Below are positions 49,701 through 60,893 of a stretch of 64,000 nt of DNA, in pieces; the first letter of the stretch is position 1; every line of letters starts with the position of its first letter. The notes under the pieces were generated by a model. It was not told the DNA's origin and made no database searches. It saw only the letters and a program-made list of their open reading frames with translations. Location of the stretch: NCBI RefSeq assembly GCF_000524195.1, contig NW_020170386.1, positions 439,982-503,981 of the forward strand, read 5' to 3'. The position numbers were made by a program, and so were the translations under genes. The DNA comes from Echinococcus granulosus. Lineage: Eukaryota; Platyhelminthes; Cestoda; Cyclophyllidea; Taeniidae.

Positions 49701-51371
49701 GTCTTACATCGAATTTCTGTTTCATCAGTGCCATCGATTTACTGCTTAACGTTAAGTTTTGGAAAGTTTGTTTACTAGATTTACCGTTAGCTTGTCTTTT
49801 TGTTTTTAATTGTATCTAATGAGTTAAGTGTTAATTCAAGTGAGCGGATTCTAATGTGAATTAGTGTTTTTTACGATGACTTCCAAATAAATATTTTGTA
49901 TCTCTGACGCCTTTTAGATGTCGTTTCACTTGTCTAGCTCACTTCTGGCTGAAACATGTGACAATCAGTCGCGCGTTTGTTAACCCAATTGCTAGGGACC
50001 AATCTGGAGCCACATATGCAGCTTCATTATGCAAGCAGCGTTTATGATTAACGTTGAAATGAAGGCAATATTTTTTGGAGTACAACAAGCCATACTGACA
50101 TGGTGGAAATTTTGTTGTTGACTACAAATGTATGATCCAAAGTAGCTCCCAAAGCCTTAGCATGTATTTTGGCAGTCATGGTTAATCTTCCAAAATGCTA
50201 CTTCCTGACGTATATGTTTCCATCTTTGCTTACGATAACCGTTAAACAAATTCGTTTTCTGAAGATGCGACGGTCTTACTAGCAAGCTGATGAATTGCTT
50301 TTACGATGCAGTAGAGTTTTTGCTATTTTTCCTCTTTACAAACAAACAGCACCAACTTAAAATGTGGCTTGCTGAAAATATTATTCCTACCAACTGGGAC
50401 TGCATTTAGCTGCTATACAAAAATATGCGATTAATTTGTCTACAGTATGCGAATATCACTTTTTGAAGTTCAATTATGCAGCTACTTACTCTTTTATGGC
50501 GAAGAGTTCCTTCACACTTTCGGTAGGGAACCATGCCAAATTAAAATCAGGTAGTACTTGTAAGGTCATTTTTTGGTTTTACCGAGCATATCAGCTGTTC
50601 AGAAAACTTGATTTGCGCGTCTGTCCTTATTTCGATTTGGTTTTTTTGTCGTTATTGTCCTGTCATTAAATCATTTGACATCATTCTCTGTGCCAAAAAG
50701 TTTGCGCTTGTGGATACTCCCTTTTTGCTGTAACATCTGGTGCTTATTTCGGTTTGCAAAATGTTATCGCAAAACAAACACCCGTCTCGCGGCTCGTCCT
50801 TTCTCCATTCGATCATTTGCATCTGCTTGTATGAATTCAACTTTGCCACCTTAATTAGATGTTATTTTTTATCTGTATTGTGCTAAGTATGAAACGTCTA
50901 CTTGTCCTGATACTTCAATTGGTGAGTCACATGGTCATTTGTGCACATTGCTTGTGTGAGGCATCCTTTATTGTAAGCGTGATGAATTTCCATTTCTTCG
51001 CACCTTGTCAGAAGTTTACATCTCCATCCATATCGTAAAGGGGTCGTATTTTAGTCTCTACTAGAAGTTATTCGCATTTTGTTTCTAAGGCCACTGTTTC
51101 AGTATCATTTGAAAGTTGGTGCAGCTTGCTCAATCTAAAGTATATGCTCCTGCCCACCATTTAAGATAGTTTATGGGCTATTTTAAGCTTTATTTAGCTC
51201 CCAAAAGACGTCTTTGGCCATGCGCAAGCTATTTAGAGGTAGTTTTATCAAACTTCCAGTTGTTTTGGTGTTTTGGTCGACTTGGCTATCTGGGTGCTTG
51301 CTTAGGTCTTTCCATGACTGCTTCTGCCACGCGATTCTGCAACGGAAACTTCAGTGCGAACTCACAATAAC
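46701..51371. other. region between divergent TMX1 and 5-phosphatase genes
   Basis: About 4.7 kb holding the promoters of both genes. The + strand is A-rich to about 48.1 kb and T-rich after it, so transcription of the 5-phosphatase may begin near 48 kb with 5' exons I could not define. Two minus-strand open stretches look partly protein-like: 47210-47400 (GC-rich, open in one frame for about 90 codons without an ATG) and 48300-48480 (containing NKFMVPGQNVWIR). Neither has splice support or a sure family. Confidence 0.45.
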
Positions 51372-54300
51372 ATGGAGCACTGTGCACATTTCTGCATCCC
51401 TCAACTTTATGGTGTTTTTTATAGTGTCTACTGTTGCACATGGAATGTCGGTGGTGAGACACCACCACGACAGGACCTCTCGAAGCTTCTGGGTGTGGAT
51501 TGCGAACCGCATCCTGATGTAATCTTTCTTGGGTAAGTGCCCGTACTCTCCCACAACCCGGCCTTTACCTTCAGTTTGCAAGAAGTCGTCAGATCGGATG
51601 AGTGGTACAACGCTTTAAAGATAGTTATGGCTCCTTTGAACTACGTTCTGGTAAGACTCGTTTTCCAACCTCACGTTTGCATCCCCTTCCTATATTAGAT
51701 CAAATACAGAAACTGTTGGGCCATTTGGATCTACGCCTTCGTAAAACGGTATCTCCTGCCGGCCATAAATAACATTGAATCCGAGATGACGGCTTTCGGT
51801 TATGCAGGAATAATGGTAGAATAGGGCTACTTTTTATATCACCAACTTTATTCTTTCCCATCTAGGGCAATAAAGGGGCATGTAGTGTACGTTTTGAGGT
51901 CTGCGGTGTTAACATTGCGTGTGTGTCTGCCCACTTCACACCGCACCCCGAGAAGCTTGAGGATCGCATTAACGTAGGATGGAGGACGCACTTTCTAATC
52001 GCCTCACCTAGGACTACCGCGATGTCTTGAAAGATCAAACCTTCCGTGACCCAGACGTGAATCTTCTCATGGATCATGAGTAAAGACTTTTAGATTGGTC
52101 GATGACTTTGACGCCTTTGGTGTCAATTCGTCCCATACTTTTAGCTGAGGGTTAAAAGTTTTGACGCTAGCTCTTCCCACTTTCATCCATGGTTGTCTCC
52201 AAGCCAATATCCCATTTTCGTTTGATACCCGTGGTCGGAGTGATGTTGCACCATTTATCGGTCATATTCCGGGTTTATATGATTAATCTTTTAGTTATAT
52301 TTTCTGGATGGGTGATCTGAATTTTCGAACGGAGGGTTTGGAAAAGGATGCCGTCGAACACCTGATCTTATCGAAACGCATCGACGTCTTAATGGAATAC
52401 GACCAGGTAACGGCTTCTCACATAATTGATGGACCGATCAAGTAACAAGGGCAGCGAATTTATGTTAATTCAGCATTCGAATCTAGATTTATTGTGGTTG
52501 ATGATCTGTTATATCAACAGCAAGTTTTTTTGGGATCAGCAATGACACTTTGTTGGAAACTATTTTATGCTAATTCGAAAAATAAGTCTTTCTGAGGTTG
52601 TATAAGCTTTGATCGCTTACCCGACTTGGAAAACTTGTTGGCCATATAGTTTTTGCACGCCTGCACATGAAAATGGTACTGTCTTTCAAATCTTATTTTA
52701 ATTACATTGTTTTGGTTGTTAATTATAATCCTGATTTAAGTTTGTAAATTCGTGTACTTTGCACTCAAATGAAACCGTATGCGCTGTTGCTGTGTAGATA
52801 GCACTGAATGCACCAGATCCTTCGAGTGTATTTCGAGGCCTCTCCTTGCTATAGGGCGTCTGGGTTGCTGTATCAATAATCTCGACTTTTGATACGATTC
52901 TTTTATTTTACTCTTGTCATTACGCGCGGCATGTGATTCACGAAACACGTCTGCTAAAGGTTCTGGCAACTCAGTTTGTTTCAATCATTTAGAAAGGGCT
53001 GTAATCCACTTCTAGGCGATCGAAAAAATTGTTTCAAATCTCACTACTTTTATGTCAAAGTAGCTAACAAGGAAATGAACACTTGGGCCACGCTTCGGTG
53101 TGACTACCGACATTGGTAAAACGCTTACCAGTTATTAGCGCTTTGTCATCAAAACCCGGCAGTCTTACTGGCGGTCTTGATTTCCTCATCCTCCCTTACC
53201 TAAGGGTTGCTTGTCGAACTGGCTGGATTCGTTTCATAGTTGTACTCCGGCGTTCCGCTCACTGTCGATTTACTGGTTACTGCTTTAGTTAAGAAGAGCC
53301 ATGAAAAATGAATTGGCATTTCTCGACTTCAAAGAAGGTGAGATTACATTCCCACCAACCTTCAAGTACGACAAGGGTACAAAGAACTATGATTCTAGGT
53401 GAGTATGTTCTTTCAAATACCTCTGGTTACCATCACTACTATTTATGTACCGTTTGCCATACTTGCTAGCCTGATGAGTGCTGTTTACTTTTGTTCACTT
53501 GCCATGCAACAGCTTATTTAGGTGACAGCAGGTCTTCTCACCCATCATATACGGAATATCCTATTTTGAAATCCTTGATTGTATTAAGACTTTTGAACCG
53601 TTTTTAAGAAGTCGCACCTAAGGCAAAGGCGTAACACTCTTCACAGGCCGACTGCTAGTTTTCTTCGAACGAAGTGGAAGTGTGAATTGAGAATGGCGCA
53701 CATTTTCCGTTTAGAATGTCTCACGTGGCGATGAATTCCAGCTGATTGGACGGAATGGGGCAACCCCCCCCCCCCATTGGTTCATCCAAGCGTTTTTATG
53801 ACAATGCGAGGTCAAAAATTAGTTTGAACTAGGTGGCTAGACAGATTTCCCATTCACAGTATTTACTAGTTAGCTATGCATCCATTCATATGAATCTCAT
53901 TTTCTCTTGAATGCGAATGTTCTTCACTGTACTGTCGCGTATTGGTTCATCCTGAAAATTCGGCCATCACTTAACTCCGATTAGTATGTTTTTCAGGAAC
54001 CGGATCTTAATATAATAAGCTTAACTTTGGACGAATAAAAGTGCCACTTTATCTGGAATGCGTCGAGATAATTAAAAGAGTTGCCGGTACCTGATAGTGT
54101 TTCTGAGCAGGAAAGTAAAGTATCGACAATTTGTACAATAGTTTTGTACAGGCAGAAGAATTATCGCAATCTTCTTTGCGTCTTTGGTTTGATCAAGCCT
54201 GATTGCAATTGAATTTGAGACACCATATTCGACGTCCTTTTGGACTGAGACGGTGTCTGTTTATGGTTGCTTTTCAAGTAAGAAGCAGAGAGTACCATCG

Positions 54301-56253
54301 TACACGGATAGGATCCTCTACATGGCTCACAATGATTTTGCATTGGAGCACAACGTGCAGTTGGATGAGATGGGCCGCAGGATGCCACAGGCAACATGTA
54401 AGCGAGCGGTGCGCGGCGGCCCTTCCGCCTCCTCATCCGTCTCTGCATCCGCCGATACCGCTACCAAAGAGCGCCGCGGGGAGAACGCGACACCGAAGCT
54501 TCACCTCCTCGCCTACGACCATTTACCCAACTACATCTGTTCCGACCACCGCCCAGTTTTCGCCCGTTTCCACGCTTGCGTACCCTCTGTATGGTTCCAG
54601 CTTCCTGTCCGCTTCATCCAACCCGTTTCTCTCAGTAGGTCTTTCTTCTCCTCCCCCCCCCCCTCCTCTTTACATTTGNNNNNNNNNNNNNNNNNNNNNN
54701 NNNNNNNNNNNNNNNNNNNNNNNNNNNNNNNNNNNNNNNNNNNNNNNNNNNNNNNNNNNNNNNNNNNNNNNNNNNNNNTCCCTCTTTACATTTGCATCCG
54801 GTTGGACTTTTCCGACCGTAGCAAACTAGTGTTTGACGCCTTGTGATTTTAACAGATCTAATTCTACTGATGGCTCCTTATCGATAAGAAATCGAGTCAT
54901 TCGAAGACTTGCACTTTTGAATGTATATCATCCGTAATAATCCTAGTGCCACAATTTTTTATCCATTCTATTCTTGAGTAAGTTGATGAGTCACGAAATT
55001 TCCCTAATTTTTCATTTTCTTTTGTCTTTCAAACTTGATTTATATCCCGCACGTCCTAATGAGAAGTATTTGATTGTAAATCCTTCAGAATTACCCATTC
55101 GTTCGGTTTCTCTACCCATCCTGTGACTGCGAAACTCGCCGTTTCGGCATAATTTTCTACAATATATTGTTCAAGACGAGGTAGCCACTAAGCTAGTTTC
55201 CACGTTTCTCTGTGTAGTTTGATCCTCTATCCGTGGCAAGCATTAATTCTGAAGTGGTTAATCTGATGAAAAATGATAATTTGCCAGTGCGATGATTTTG
55301 AGTGGTATCCAATTTGAGTTGGAAAATTACTGAATTTGGATCTGTGATCGAAGTGTTTGCGGCGCCTTTCATTAAATCAACCACCTCAGTTCCACTTAGT
55401 TAACAATCGTTTCACAGGTATTGTTTATTGAATGTGCCAATTCTTGTTTTCGTTTTTTTGTGTTAATATATGCCGTTGCACAGCTTAATCTCTCTGATTC
55501 GTTGCTACAATTTGTCATGATGCTCTCATAAAGGGCTTGTGCGTGACCTTTGCATAAAACATCTCACTGTGACTGTAACTTTTTACGTATGCAGCACATT
55601 CGGTTGACAAGGACCTCAGATTCCTCTACGTGGCAATGGACCCGCCTCCACTTACGACGGAGGGCCTACTGGGCGATCGATCGCGCTCACGGAAGATTCA
55701 GTACCACATCCCCATCCGCTTCAGCTCTAGCGAAGTCTACTCACGATGCCCCTCCAATGAATCGCAACAGTTATTGGTCACCGCTGAGGCACCGACACGT
55801 GTGGCGATGGCGATGAAGGAGAAACAGATTCCAAACAACCTCCTGGACGTGGCGCGGACACGTCTGAGCGTCTCCTGTGAGGGCCTTGAGCTGCACCCCC
55901 CTGCCACTCTGCGCGTGCGCAACTTGGACTGGATTGCGGTGCTGCCCATCGACTTCTACAATCTCTGGAAGGATGATCTCGTCTCTGTATTCAGCTCTAA
56001 CTCTACCCTCTCTAGTTCGGGCTCGACTATAGATGATCTGGTCGAGGGGGACATGAAGCGCAGTGAAAAACTCGCCGTTGTGCGCAATTGCATACCCATA
56101 TCCAGGTTCAACAAAACGTATCCCCTGCTTAAGGCAAAGGTCGACGCCGGTGTCTTGCAGCGATGTCGCTCTGGAGCCATACAGCTTGTCTACTTTTCGA
56201 AGTCCAAAAATTGTCCACAAGGCTACAGTGAAATCATCAAGGTCACAATCTAA
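51372..56253 (+). CDS. inositol polyphosphate 5-phosphatase with SKICH-like C-terminus
   Basis: Removes the 5-phosphate of phosphoinositides such as PI(4,5)P2 or PI(3,4,5)P3. Exons: 51372-51532, 51575-51650, 51699-51815, 51866-51973, 52012-52079, 52295-52406, 53289-53398, 54279-54634, 55595-56253 (TAA); phases close for 588 residues. Catalytic motifs run in order: CTWNVGG, LGLQEVV, NKGACSVRF, CVSAHFTPHPEKLEDR, FWMGDLNFR, FPPTFKY, RVPSYTDRILY and ICSDHRPVFARF. A Ser/Ala-rich insert lies before the last motif. The C-terminal 200 residues include LDWIAVLPIDFYNLWKDDL and IQLVYFSKSKNCPQGYSEI, which fit a divergent SKICH domain, as in INPP5K and INPP5J. I see no ASH or RhoGAP region of the OCRL type. 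The start is uncertain: the first exon may have a splice acceptor and further 5' exons. The junction 54634/55595 spans the gap; GTACCC at 54591 joined to 55612 also keeps frame. First introns are 42, 48, 50 and 38 bp. Confidence 0.88.
54679..54778. other. assembly gap, 100 N
   Basis: Exactly 100 N, a placeholder for a gap of unknown size. It falls in the predicted intron between the last two exons of the 5-phosphatase. The 14 bases CCTCTTTACATTTG end the left flank and are repeated within the first 16 bases of the right flank, after a run of 11 C at 54653-54663. Confidence 0.98.
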
Positions 56254-58031
56254 TCATGCATTCAAAAGTCTGGTAGCATAAATTCACTTCATTGAGTCAC
56301 CAAGCGTACTCCCATCGTTGCTAATTTATTTCCACTTTGTAAACCTTCTCTTGTGAGCTGTATTGCAAGCAGAGGCCTGTTTTGAAGCAGACGGAGTAAT
56401 TTGCATGAAAAGCGGGACCGATACCAGTGAATGCTTAATTCGGTACTATTTGGAGTATGGCTTCCGTGATTACAGCTTGGTGGACGGTCGTGAGCATCAC
56501 ACTCTTGTCGTTAGTTAAAAATGACTCCATTTTCTACTTCTTACTTTTTAGTCACGGAGAGTTTTGGGGACTTTGCGTGTAGCCACTTCCTCGTTTGATG
56601 TACACAGAACACGCGTATATGCCATTGCGCCTACCTTTAAATGATGTAGTGCCTTACAAAGTAATCATGTGCAGATGACTATTTTTTGCATTTATTATTA
56701 GTGGCAAGCAGTCTCCCGTAAACTGAAGAACCGAGGTGCAACGGTCTAGTCGCCTTTTACTATTTTCCTAATTTTAGCTCTCGCCCCCCGCCTTGCATAG
56801 ACAATAATGCGCCATCCGTTTCCCGCTCCCACTTGTAAGGTGTTTGGTGTGTGATTCCACTCCCCTTGTTACAGTTAGTGCTGTTACTTGCTTTACACTT
56901 TAGGTAATAACTCGGGTAGGACCCTGCGGACTAGCAGTACATTTTTGGTCTCCATCTCCGTCGGCCCCGTTTCCCACTGTGTTGGTGGGCTGTGCCACCC
57001 AATTTCAACTGTTATTTTCGTGTATTTAAACTGAATTCACCAAAAGTATTTGCATTTCCGACTCCCTCTTTTTCGCTACTAAGGATGAGCTCAACAATTT
57101 CAGCTTTCAACTAACCTGAAATGTCTCGCTGATTCAACAGCATTGTAAGATTAAAACTAAACCCTTCACTTCAATGTGGGTTTGGAGTGCATCTATTTAC
57201 AGGGTAGCGAATTGCTAGGCCTAGTCCGCATTGTTGCACTGCAGACCTCAAGTGGCCATGATGAGATATCGCGGCTGCAGACCTCGGGATGAGAGGTTGG
57301 TATGTGTACAAAGACCAAAAGCACCCTGACTTGTGCCAGCTCAGGGTAGTACTTATTGCTGAAAATGGCGGGGGGGTCTGCTTTCGCCCAGTTACCTTAA
57401 AACAAGGTGAAGCCTAACTTGAAGAAGCTTGCAATGGTCGAAGGGTATCCTAGGTGCTCCTTGCGTGCCAGAAGCAGGACGCCCGGGAGGCAAAAAGCCA
57501 GAGCTAGGGAGTTAGAGCAGTAGCAAGATACCCACCAAATCGCGCACCTGACAAGCTCACATCCGGTAATCGTAGTCCGACAGAACAACAAAAAAGGAAG
57601 AAATCACTCACTTTGGTAATCATTAGATCTATGTTTTAGGGGACAAGAGAGCTTACTCAAATGCACGATTTTGTTAGCAACACATGCCATGTTTAATGTC
57701 CATAAAATACTGACTCCGATATTTAAATAGCTTTTATAAAGCAATTCAAAATATCCCCAAAATTTAAATTTGATTGTGATGCAGTTAATACTTTACCGTG
57801 ATTATAGTACGTACCGGATAATAAGGAGGGTGACGGCAAATTATCTAAAGCGCTGTGTAAATTATCGAATTAGGGACTCAAAACCCAGCTTTTTAGCCAC
57901 CACAAACAGCATAAGTATATTTTTCAATTTATTTGAAACATAGCTGCATACATCAATTTCTGTGGTGTATTTATATAGTGATTACTTTTTCATGAGAGTT
58001 TGTTTTACTCTGTCTAGAAGACTGTGCTATA
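56254..58031. other. intergenic between 5-phosphatase and CPSF6/7, possible repeat
   Basis: No gene seen. The part 57230-57600 is GC-richer, contains CTGCAGACCTC twice (57239-57249 and 57275-57285) and ends in an A-run, features that would suit a SINE-like or other dispersed repeat. The promoter of the next gene must lie in the last few hundred AT-rich bases. Confidence 0.4.
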
Positions 58032-60121
58032 ATGGATAACGGTGCTGAAATAGACTTGTACGATAATATTGAGGAAGATTTCGTCCAGGTTTGGTGTTGT
58101 CTCCTTTGTATTTTTAAGGAATCTAATGAGCTTGCCGAACTCTACGATGATGTCATAATACCACCGTCTTCGAAACCCGAGCACACTAGTTCCGACTCAA
58201 AGGTAAGTATTGCATGTATCTTAATAGCTCATCCAGGTTAAACCTGTTGCTGCACCAGCGCAGCCTCCTCATACAGGAAAGCGGTTCGCTACATATCTAG
58301 GAAATCTTACATGGGTGTGCTTGTTTCTGTAATTTTACTTTTTTCATAGTGGTCTACTGATGTCGATATACAGGAAGCCTTCAGCAGCATTGGTATACGA
58401 GACATTCTGGAAATCAAATTTCATGAAAATCGCCAAAATGGGCAGTCGAAGGGATTTTGTGTGATTGTTTTTGGATCAGAATCGTCTGTCAAGATTGGGA
58501 TGGAAAAGATCTCAAAAATTGAAATTAATGGTCAACAGCCAGTTCTTACATACTGTACAAAACAAAGCTTGGCAGTTTTCGAGAAAGCTGCCAGCAACGA
58601 TGGAATCATTCAAAACTCGTCCGCCTCTGCCTTGCTTGGTGCGGCATCGAATAGTCGCATTCCCAGTGGTTCAAGTAAGTCATTTTATGCTAATCTTACT
58701 TCTAAAGGTAATGGACGTTTACCCCCACCACTAATGAGCACTCCTGCACTTCCAGCGTCTCTTGGATTTAGTATTCGGGGCAGCTCGTCACTCATGGGTC
58801 GAGCATCCTCATCTCGTTCTGCTGGTGGGGCGCTCTCGCTTGGTATTCCAAATCTGTCCCAAGGTTTTCAAAGTAATTTTATATTTTCCATTCATACACC
58901 TCCGTAGATTTGCTCATGTCTGGTTTCAGCCTACCTACAACTCTCTCTGCTAACCCTGGATCAAGCCTCATCCCTACACCTCCATTAGCTATACCTGGCA
59001 CATCTGGTGCCAACGCACATATCAACCCCAACTTCCTGCAGCAGGGCGGATTAAATCAAGCCGGAGCAGTCGGGGCAAATTCTTTGCTTCAAACCCAATT
59101 GGGTGCTTCTGTGCTCCGTCCCCAGCTGGATCAGTTCGGACGCTCTGTGGTGCAACCATACACGCCAGGTGATATAGCTTCTGATTGTACATTTTTCACT
59201 TCTATTTTAGGTCAGACATCAAAGATAAGTGAGGCGGAATTTGAAGATATAATGGAAAAAAATAAGACAGTGTCTTCTACCGCTATCAATCGGGCTGTTC
59301 CGGACGCAGCTTGCGGGAACTATTCGAGGGCAATCGAAACGCTGGTTACCGCAATATCTCTGATTAAGCAGTCGAAAATTGCAAATGATGATCGGTGCAA
59401 AATCCTTATCGATTCCTTGCAGGACACACTTCATGGAATAGAAATGAAGTCTTATGGCTCAAAGTGAGTATCTTCTATCTGCATCGGCGCGCCTCTTATC
59501 AGCCGAAGCTTTGATATGCTTTAGTTTCGTGATTTAAGGAAGCTACAATTGTTACGGCGTCTCCATTCGTATAATTTTCTTATTCACCCTTCTCAGTTAA
59601 GTAGTAAAACCAACATTTTAAGTTATGGGAATCATGTTTCTTCATTGAAGTTGTGTTTCATCTTGTCGTATCAGTTCTGTTTTTATGTTTCCTTTGTGAC
59701 TTCGCCTCTTGTCGTTGTAAACTCGAAGTTGACTTTTGCTGTATCCTCTTCTGCGAAATGACTGCAATCAGTTGTGCTTCAATTTTTCCTTTGGGTGCGT
59801 CTGCTATCCCTTGTGATCATGCTTTTGCGTGTTTCTGAAAGTGTCTACTTTAATTTCAGGGGTGGAGGTAGCAGCAGTGGTGGGAGTAGACGTCGCCGGC
59901 GTTCCTATAGTAATAGCGGTAGTGAGGGCGATGACTACAGAGGTGGCAGTCGGCATCATCGCAGTAGTCGTCATCGCTCTCGCTCTCGTTCACCTCGTGG
60001 CTCACGAAATGACGACAAGCGCCACCGATCCTCTCGAAATGAACACGATAGACTTGGCGGTCGCGATTATTATGGCAGTGGTTCGCCCTCGTATCGTGAA
60101 TCCACTCGCTATCGGCAGTAG
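58032..60121 (+). CDS. CPSF6: cleavage factor Im large subunit, CPSF6/CPSF7 type
   Basis: Subunit of cleavage factor Im, which binds UGUA sites in pre-mRNA and steers poly(A) site choice. Exons: 58032-58088, 58119-58202, 58237-58314, 58350-58674, 58708-58872, 58908-59168, 59211-59463, 59860-60121 (TAG), 494 residues. The start [12 protein letters not shown] and LYDDVI match the N-terminus of CPSF6. The RRM has RNP2 TYLGNLTW and RNP1 [11 protein letters not shown] with [16 protein letters not shown] across a splice. A low-complexity Pro/Gly/Ser/Leu region follows, then the conserved block [14 protein letters not shown] and [13 protein letters not shown] ending in [11 protein letters not shown]. 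The last exon is an RS-like tail with [14 protein letters not shown] that serves nuclear import and protein contacts. Six of the seven introns are 30-42 bp. CPSF6 and CPSF7 cannot be separated with certainty. Confidence 0.94.
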
Positions 60122-60492
60122 TTTTCTCCGCTCTTGGTCCTGCATTTCATAGCGCACCACTGCATGTTTCCAAAGCGTTACCGTTCACACTGAAAACCAC
60201 AAACTTTACATATAACCGCAGATAAACTTGTACTATTTCTCCCTAAATCGTCTCCTCATTCATGGCACAGCCTAATGACCAGCGCCTCACAATGTAAGTC
60301 TCCTTGCCTGTTTGTGAAACCTTTTCCATTCCGAAGTCTTTCAAGTCTCATTTGTATACCTTTTTGACAATCATGTAATAACGGTGTTGTATACACGTTA
60401 CTGTTTTTGCACGTGTACTATAACTGCTCACTGTACGGCCCATGTACCCGAAAGTGCATTTTTTTTGTACCAAGTGTGTCAAGATCTCTGTA

Positions 60493-60498
60493 AATAAA
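60493..60498 (+). promoter_or_regulatory. poly(A) signal AATAAA, CPSF6/7
   Basis: AATAAA about 370 bp after the CPSF6/7 stop codon, with GT-rich and T-rich sequence following. It would give a 3' UTR of about 390 bases. Confidence 0.6.
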
Positions 60499-60739
60499 TA
60501 ATGCACGTTTGATTTCCTTTTCTCTGTCTTAGGTGAATTCTAGACTTGTTAGTAAATGGGTTCATTTCCTTTTAGACACCGTCCTAAGATTGTGGCACGT
60601 GTTGGACAGTGGCAAATCCCCGTGTGCCCTTGCATTTTTGTGTTAATACAACCATCCGGCCCTACATCTTGATTGCTTTTTTTTCATACAAGTACCGTTT
60701 GCATCTGTATTATGAAGCGCTGAACGGCGAAAATCCAAA

Positions 60740-60761
60740 GCCTCACTCTGGAGAGTGAGGC
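60740..60761. repeat. perfect 10-bp hairpin between convergent genes
   Basis: GCCTCACTCT at 60740-60749 and its exact complement AGAGTGAGGC at 60752-60761, with a GG centre. In RNA this folds as an 8-9 bp stem with a small loop on either strand. It lies about 130 bp beyond the eIF2B beta stop and 240 bp beyond the CPSF6/7 poly(A) signal, so it could sit in the eIF2B beta 3' UTR. Confidence 0.75.
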
Positions 60762-60893
60762 CATCAATGTGGTCCATATAAACGTACAAGTTTTACTCCA
60801 TTTTAAGAAGCCGATAACTGATGCGACTAATTGTAATGCAAGTTGACACCAAGCGAGTTTCGTGACTTATGCACGAGAGGGGGGGGGGGTGCC

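Noticed and set aside
53764..53775. C-homopolymer as a functional element
   Set aside because: A plain run of 12 C in an intron; like the other C and G runs in the window it is more likely slippage or an assembly-sensitive spot.
55771..56220. 149-codon minus-strand ORF
   Set aside because: Antisense shadow of the GC-rich last exon of the 5-phosphatase, whose + frame has clear family motifs.
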